Positions 60,534-64,000 of a stretch of DNA of 64,000 bases are shown piece by piece. A model generated the notes under the pieces. That model searched no databases, had not been told where the DNA came from, and saw nothing but the letters and a program-made list of their open reading frames with translations. The stretch spans positions 72,345 to 136,344 of the forward strand of contig CAUQBH010000004.1 of the NCBI GenBank assembly GCA_963516675.1, written 5' to 3'. This DNA comes from JABCPE02 sp963516675 (GTDB lineage Bacteria; Bacteroidota; Bacteroidia; Flavobacteriales; Weeksellaceae). How positions within the stretch are numbered: position 1 is the first letter of the stretch; each line of letters begins with the position of its first letter. The translations under genes and the position numbers were made by a program.

Positions 60534-61649
60534 TCAAATCTTTACCATTTCTGTAATCTCCACATCATAACCGCTCACTATTGGTTTCTGATCTGTATTT
60601 TGAGATAAAATTTTTATTTTATGAATTCCTAACTCCTTGATAATCTGAATTCCTATTCCATAATCTTTAAAATTCTGAGCACTTTTTACCTCTGTATTTT
60701 CTTGATTATTGATGAACTGCTGAAGTTTTCGCAGTGTATTCTCCGTAGTGGAAACATTATTGATAAAAACTATCACTCCTCTACCCTCTTCGTTTATTTT
60801 AGCCGTTATTTTCTCCAACAAAGACTTCTCTCCATTAGCCAAAATACTCAGCACATCGAAGTAAGACCCAGAAGACTGCACCCGCACGAGAACCTCATCA
60901 TTTACTGACCAGCTTCCTTTGGACAAAGCAAAATGCACCTGCTCCGTGTATTTCTCCTTAAAGGCATAAAACCTGAAATCTCCATAAAAAGTCTTCACTT
61001 CTCTTTCTTCGATTTTATCTATCAAATCTCCATTTTTCAGGCGGTATTCTATCAAATCCTCTATGGAAACTATTTTTAGGTTTTGCTTTTGGGCAAGTTC
61101 TGCCAACTGCGGAAGTCTTGCCATCGTTCCATCTTCGTTCATGATTTCGCAGATTACTCCGCCCTCTTTCAGCCCTGCGAGTCTAGTTAAATCTATCGCT
61201 GCCTCGGTGTGTCCTGCGCGTTTCAGCACTCCACCTTCTTTGGCTCTGAGAGGGAAAATATGCCCAGGGCGCATGAAATCAGTCGGTTTGCTCTTTTCGT
61301 CCATCAAAGCTAAAATAGTCCTTGCCCTGTCATTGGCAGAAATCCCTGTAGATACGCCATCTCCCAGCAAATCCACTGATACCGTAAAGGCTGTTTCTTT
61401 TGGATCGGTACTGCGGGAAACCATCGCCTCCAAGCCCAGTTCATCACACCTGCTTTCGGGAAGCGGCGTACAGATAAGCCCGCGCCCATGGATGGTCATA
61501 AAATTGATAATCTCTGGTGTGGTCAGCTCCGCTGCAGAGAGGAAATCGCCCTCGTTCTCGCGGTTTTCATCATCTACTACGATGATAATTTTGCCGTTTT
61601 TAAGGTCTTCTATGGCTTCTGAAATTGTATTTAATGTGATATTTTTCAT
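60534..61649 (-). CDS. ribB: 3,4-dihydroxy-2-butanone-4-phosphate synthase with degenerate GTP cyclohydrolase II half
   Basis: A 371-residue RibBA-type protein. The N-terminal half (about 1-200) is an intact DHBP synthase making the four-carbon precursor of riboflavin: VVDDENRENEGDF near 24-36, FMTIHGRGLICTPL near 50-63 and RAGHTEAAIDLTRLAG near 138-153. The C-terminal half resembles GTP cyclohydrolase II in length and fold pattern, but the zinc-binding cysteines and the DCGEQL-like motif are missing (LVRVQSSGSYFDVLSIL at that place). So only RibB activity is expected, and a separate RibA should exist. A -7 box (TATCTTTG) lies at 61666-61673. Confidence 0.92.
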   Translation of the reverse strand: MKNITLNTISEAIEDLKNGKIIIVVDDENRENEGDFLSAAELTTPEIINFMTIHGRGLICTPLPESRCDELGLEAMVSRSTDPKETAFTVSVDLLGDGVSTGISANDRARTILALMDEKSKPTDFMRPGHIFPLRAKEGGVLKRAGHTEAAIDLTRLAGLKEGGVICEIMNEDGTMARLPQLAELAQKQNLKIVSIEDLIEYRLKNGDLIDKIEEREVKTFYGDFRFYAFKEKYTEQVHFALSKGSWSVNDEVLVRVQSSGSYFDVLSILANGEKSLLEKITAKINEEGRGVIVFINNVSTTENTLRKLQQFINNQENTEVKSAQNFKDYGIGIQIIKELGIHKIKILSQNTDQKPIVSGYDVEITEMVKI

Positions 61650-61702
61650 GTCAATTTTATTTCTACAAAGATAATTATTAACATTAGATTTTCTAAAGTT
61701 TT

Positions 61703-62242
61703 TTAATATCTATCTCCGTATATATTTTTTGCTTTTAGTGTATATTTTTTAACAAAATCCGTTTTACTTTCTGTATAGGTATCTCTATTATGCTCAAATT
61801 TTTTCCAAAGGAGAAGTTTCATTTTTTCATATTCTTTTGCTACATTTTGATTTTCAATAAGATAATCCCGAAAATAAAGTTCATCATTATCGCCTCTCAA
61901 TCTTATGTGTAAATGAAATACTTTTTCCGCAAAACCATTCATGGTGTATCCTTTGTTATACACCATTCTATCTTTATTACGAGACATGCAGAGATATTGG
62001 TTTTTGTCCAAAATATCAGAAATATTTTTCAGACTATTTTTATCATCGCATTCTATAAGGATGTCAATAATTGGTTTTGCCCAAATGGAAGAAACCGCTG
62101 TGCTTCCTATATGGCTAATAGTAACTCGCTCATTTATAATAGTTTCCAAATGTTGTTTTTCTTCCTGAAACCATTTTTCCCATAAAGTATTGTGTGGGAC
62201 TAATTTGATTGGGAACAGCTGCCACAGCTCTTCAAGCGGCAT
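61703..62242 (-). CDS. GrpB/UPF0157 family nucleotidyltransferase-fold protein
   Basis: A 179-residue protein of the GrpB group, related to nucleotidyltransferases. Seen: ISHIGSTAVSSIWAKPIIDILIEC near 40-63, where GST and the D of PIIDI match the polymerase-beta-type active site, GYTMNGFAEKVFHLHIRLRGDNDELYFRDYL (in parts near 95-125), and a closing KTDFVKKYTLKAK. The start MPLEELWQLFP at 62242 is chosen over an upstream ATG at 62302 that would add a hydrophobic lead. The biological role is unknown. It diverges from pnuC. Confidence 0.85.
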   Translation of the reverse strand: MPLEELWQLFPIKLVPHNTLWEKWFQEEKQHLETIINERVTISHIGSTAVSSIWAKPIIDILIECDDKNSLKNISDILDKNQYLCMSRNKDRMVYNKGYTMNGFAEKVFHLHIRLRGDNDELYFRDYLIENQNVAKEYEKMKLLLWKKFEHNRDTYTESKTDFVKKYTLKAKNIYGDRY

Positions 62243-62310
62243 TTTTAATAATTCTCTATTATTCAAAAAATTTAATCTAAATATTGACACAAATATAATC
62301 AAAATAACCT

Positions 62311-62318
62311 TATCTTTG
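62311..62318 (+). promoter_or_regulatory. -7 promoter box (TATCTTTG) just before pnuC
   Basis: A perfect TAnnTTTG box ends only 5 bp before the pnuC ATG at 62324; a TTG lies 24 bp upstream (62284-62286). If used, transcription would start at or near the start codon. Confidence 0.45.
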
Positions 62319-62323
62319 GGCTG

Positions 62324-62980
62324 ATGAATCCATATGAACTTTTTATAAAACCTTACGAGGAATATACTTTTTTCCAGATTTTTTTAGAGACTATGGCTGC
62401 TTTTTTCGGTCTGCTGAGTGTTTTTTTCTCCGTGAAAAGGAATATCTGGGTGTATCCCACGGGCATCATCAGCACTACGATTTATGTTTATATTCTCTTT
62501 AATTTTGGGCTTTTGGGCGATATGCTTATCAATGTTTATTACAGCATTATGAGCATCTACGGCTGGATTTCTTGGAACAAAAACACCGAAAACCAAATCA
62601 TCAGCGTAGATTTTGCCAAGAAAAAAGACTGGCTGGTGGGACTAAATCTGTTTGCGATGAGTTTCATAGCGGTTTGTGGAGTTTATTATTTCAAACCTTT
62701 TATAGACAATCATTTCTCTATGAACGGCGTAAGTCTTGGTTTTCAGCAACTTGACTGGGCAAACTGGCTGGATATTTTCACTACTTCTCTGTTTCTCATT
62801 GGGATGTGGTTCATGGCAAAACGAAAGGTGGAAAACTGGCTTTTCTGGATTGTGGGCGATTTAATCTGCATCCCAATGATGCTCTACAAGGGACTGGGAA
62901 TCACATCATTGCAGTATCTAGTTTTCACAATAATGGCGGTAATGGGCTATTTGGAATGGCTGAAACAGGTAAGGAAATAA
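62324..62980 (+). CDS. pnuC: Nicotinamide mononucleotide/riboside transporter PnuC
   Basis: A 218-residue inner-membrane protein with seven hydrophobic helices. PnuC signatures: FFSVKRNIWVYPTGIISTTIYVYILF near 36-60 (W, P and G positions), LLGDMLINVYYSIMSIYGWISW near 66-87 and ENWLFWIVGDLICIPMMLYKG near 168-188. It facilitates entry of a vitamin such as nicotinamide riboside (or thiamine/riboflavin in related members). The start MNPYELFIKPYEEYTFFQIF is family-typical. It lies 65 bp upstream of the tmRNA gene. Confidence 0.92.
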   Translation: MNPYELFIKPYEEYTFFQIFLETMAAFFGLLSVFFSVKRNIWVYPTGIISTTIYVYILFNFGLLGDMLINVYYSIMSIYGWISWNKNTENQIISVDFAKKKDWLVGLNLFAMSFIAVCGVYYFKPFIDNHFSMNGVSLGFQQLDWANWLDIFTTSLFLIGMWFMAKRKVENWLFWIVGDLICIPMMLYKGLGITSLQYLVFTIMAVMGYLEWLKQVRK

Positions 62981-62996
62981 TTTTTAAAAAAATTTA

Positions 62997-63030
62997 TTGT
63001 CCCATTACATTTATTTTTTCATTATATTTG
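62997..63030 (+). promoter_or_regulatory. Promoter of ssrA
   Basis: TTG (62997-62999) and TATATTTG (63023-63030) are 23 bp apart; the -7 box ends 15 bp before the mature tmRNA 5' end. Confidence 0.6.
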
Positions 63031-63045
63031 CTCCCAAAATTCATT

Positions 63046-63443
63046 GGGGCTGACCGGTTTCGACAGCAAGACCAATGGGTAAATAAGCATGCAGAGAACC
63101 GTAGCGCGATCTCTTTAATCCCTTGCTACAAATTTTAACTGGCAACGAAGAGTATGCTCTTGCTGCTTAATCCGAAGTATAGTAAGATTAGCGTTTTTCC
63201 CGAAGTATAGTAAGGAAACAAGATGTCTCACGGAAGCTCCGTTCTGCGGCGTCCGATTCTGGGGCATAGGAAATGCAGAAATAAGCCTTTGGGAGCTTCG
63301 ACCAAAGGACGAAAAAATTTAGAAGATAAGCATAAAGTTGGGTGTTTGTTCTCTGCTTTGTGTCGAAAAATAATAACAAAATAAGCATGTAGAAAGTTTA
63401 TTTGTTGCTTGTTTGGACGAGGGTTCGAATCCCTCCAGCTCCA
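63046..63443 (+). ncRNA. ssrA: Transfer-messenger RNA (tmRNA)
   Basis: The 5' end GGGGCTGACCGGTTTCGACA and the 3' end with the T-arm GGTTCGAATCCC and CAGCTCC acceptor strand are diagnostic; GGGGCTG pairs with CAGCTCC. About 398 nt, one-piece. The tag frame starts at GGC 63141 and reads GNEEYALAA then TAA at 63168-63170; the resume codon is inferred from this. Downstream, a 15-nt sequence (CCGAAGTATAGTAAG) occurs twice (63172-63186, 63200-63214) in the pseudoknot region. CCA is not encoded. It rescues stalled ribosomes with SmpB. Confidence 0.97.
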
Positions 63444-63485
63444 CAATAACATCTGTAAATCAATACATTACAGAAACAAGGGACT

Positions 63486-63524
63486 AAATCAGGGACCTTA
63501 TGAAAATTGTAAAGTCCCTGATTT
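63486..63524 (+). terminator. Terminator of ssrA
   Basis: AAATCAGGGAC pairs with GTCCCTGATTT, loop of 17 nt, followed by TAT and AT-rich DNA. Confidence 0.8.
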
Positions 63525-63558
63525 TATAAAATAAATAAAGTAAAATATCCCAATCTAA

Positions 63559-63872
63559 TTATAAAAAATAATATAAGGTGTCCCATTTACTTGTGAAAAA
63601 TAAAATAGGGTATCTCAACTCACCTGTAAAAAATAACACAAGGTTTTCTCCTACCTGTGAAAAATAAGACAGAGCTTCCCCTATTTACCTGTAAAAAATA
63701 ATGCAAGGTTTTCTCCTACCTGCAAAAAATAAGACAGAGCCTCCCCCATTTACCTGTAAAAAATAACACAAGGTTTTCTCCTACCTGTAAAAAATAACGC
63801 AGGGTATCTAACACTACTTGTAAAAAATAATGCAGGGTATCCAACACTACCTGTAAAAAATAACGCAGGGTT
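63559..63872 (+). repeat. Degenerate tandem repeat array, about ten 31-34 bp units
   Basis: Each unit carries the core ACCTGTAAAAAATAA followed by YRCARGGT, then 8-11 variable bases. CCTG and CAGG within a unit can pair. The middle is a higher-order 65-bp repeat (two unit types alternating, present twice), followed by three 33-bp units that are close copies. The array begins just after the ssrA terminator. Minus-strand frames stay open through it only because 33 is a multiple of three. No gene is supported here. Confidence 0.8.
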
Positions 63873-64000
63873 AATTTTGTTAATATCTTGATTATCAAGT
63901 TTTTAATATATTTTCAATAAAAAAAATCCTTTTATACTATATATATGAGTATATATATTGTGTGAATATATTATGAGTATATGGAGAGGAATAAAAATTT
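63873..64000. other. AT-rich stretch without recognised gene
   Basis: Very AT-rich sequence with alternating TATATA and three near copies of ATGAGTATAT (around 63945-63982). No convincing ORF or RNA before the window edge; may be a promoter region for a gene beyond it. Confidence 0.4.

Noticed and set aside
63188..63452. Reading frames opposite the tmRNA
   Set aside because: They are antisense to a well-defined structured RNA and have no homologous features.
63559..63872. CRISPR array
   Set aside because: The constant parts differ between units, and the parts between them are only about 8-11 bp and similar to each other, not unique spacers; no cas genes nearby.
63716..63898. 60-residue minus-strand reading frame over the repeats
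   Set aside because: It only reflects the 33-bp unit length (11 codons); no start context and the repeated YFLQV peptide is a by-product of the DNA repeat.

Overview
The window is a chromosomal segment of a low-GC member of Bacteroidota, most likely Weeksellaceae (Bergeyella, Riemerella or Chryseobacterium relatives); genus is an inference. Support: a short primary sigma factor without region 1.1, repeated promoter boxes of the form TAnnTTTG, TonB-dependent receptors with N-terminal signal peptides, a GldA-type ATPase, families such as DUF2851, DUF1015 and DUF4369/TlpA, and a tmRNA whose tag reads GNEEYALAA. No phage, insertion sequence, CRISPR array or rRNA was seen, and no tRNA other than the tRNA-like ends of tmRNA.

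Left part (1-12825, all minus strand) is accessory. Two clusters of small immunity-type genes (1-4151 and 10405-12825: SUKH/SMI1-KNR4, Imm17-like, helical-repeat and unrecognised proteins) flank a compact seven-gene polysaccharide operon (4261-10160: two GT4, one GT2 and one GT87-like glycosyltransferase, a hexapeptide acyltransferase, a polysaccharide deacetylase and an unexpected transthyretin-like hydrolase). No toxin gene is visible, so these are orphan immunity arrays or the flank of a toxin locus beyond the left edge. One immunity gene (2068-2985) has GC near 60% in places and a near-match to a Neisseriaceae DNA-uptake word beside it, pointing to transfer.

Middle part (12847-44155) is mostly housekeeping: dapD with an NlpC/P60 lipoprotein, rpoD, rlmD, serC, a ferredoxin diverging from an acyl-CoA reductase, fabI, pepT, recR with an exported peptide deformylase, pepD, a 2-oxoacid oxidoreductase alpha subunit, a TonB receptor, fhs, gldA and a zinc CDF pump. 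Oddities include a YadA-head surface protein without an anchor, a thioredoxin-fold lipoprotein without cysteines, a rhodanese-cupin fusion, a Sel1-repeat lipoprotein broken by a one-base deletion, and a promoter-plus-hairpins stretch that may encode a small RNA (38521-38710).

Right part: a cassette of three tandem paralogous small genes (44228-45718) lies between two copies of the same terminator. Then come a siderophore receptor/binding protein pair, gyrB, a dicarboxylate symporter, DUF2851, GNAT, class 1A pyrD, pdxJ, DUF721, mtgA with an AAA ATPase, gamma-carbonic anhydrase, a methyltransferase, corA, ribB with a degenerate RibA-like half, grpB-like, pnuC and ssrA. The window ends in a degenerate 31-34 bp tandem repeat array and AT-rich DNA.
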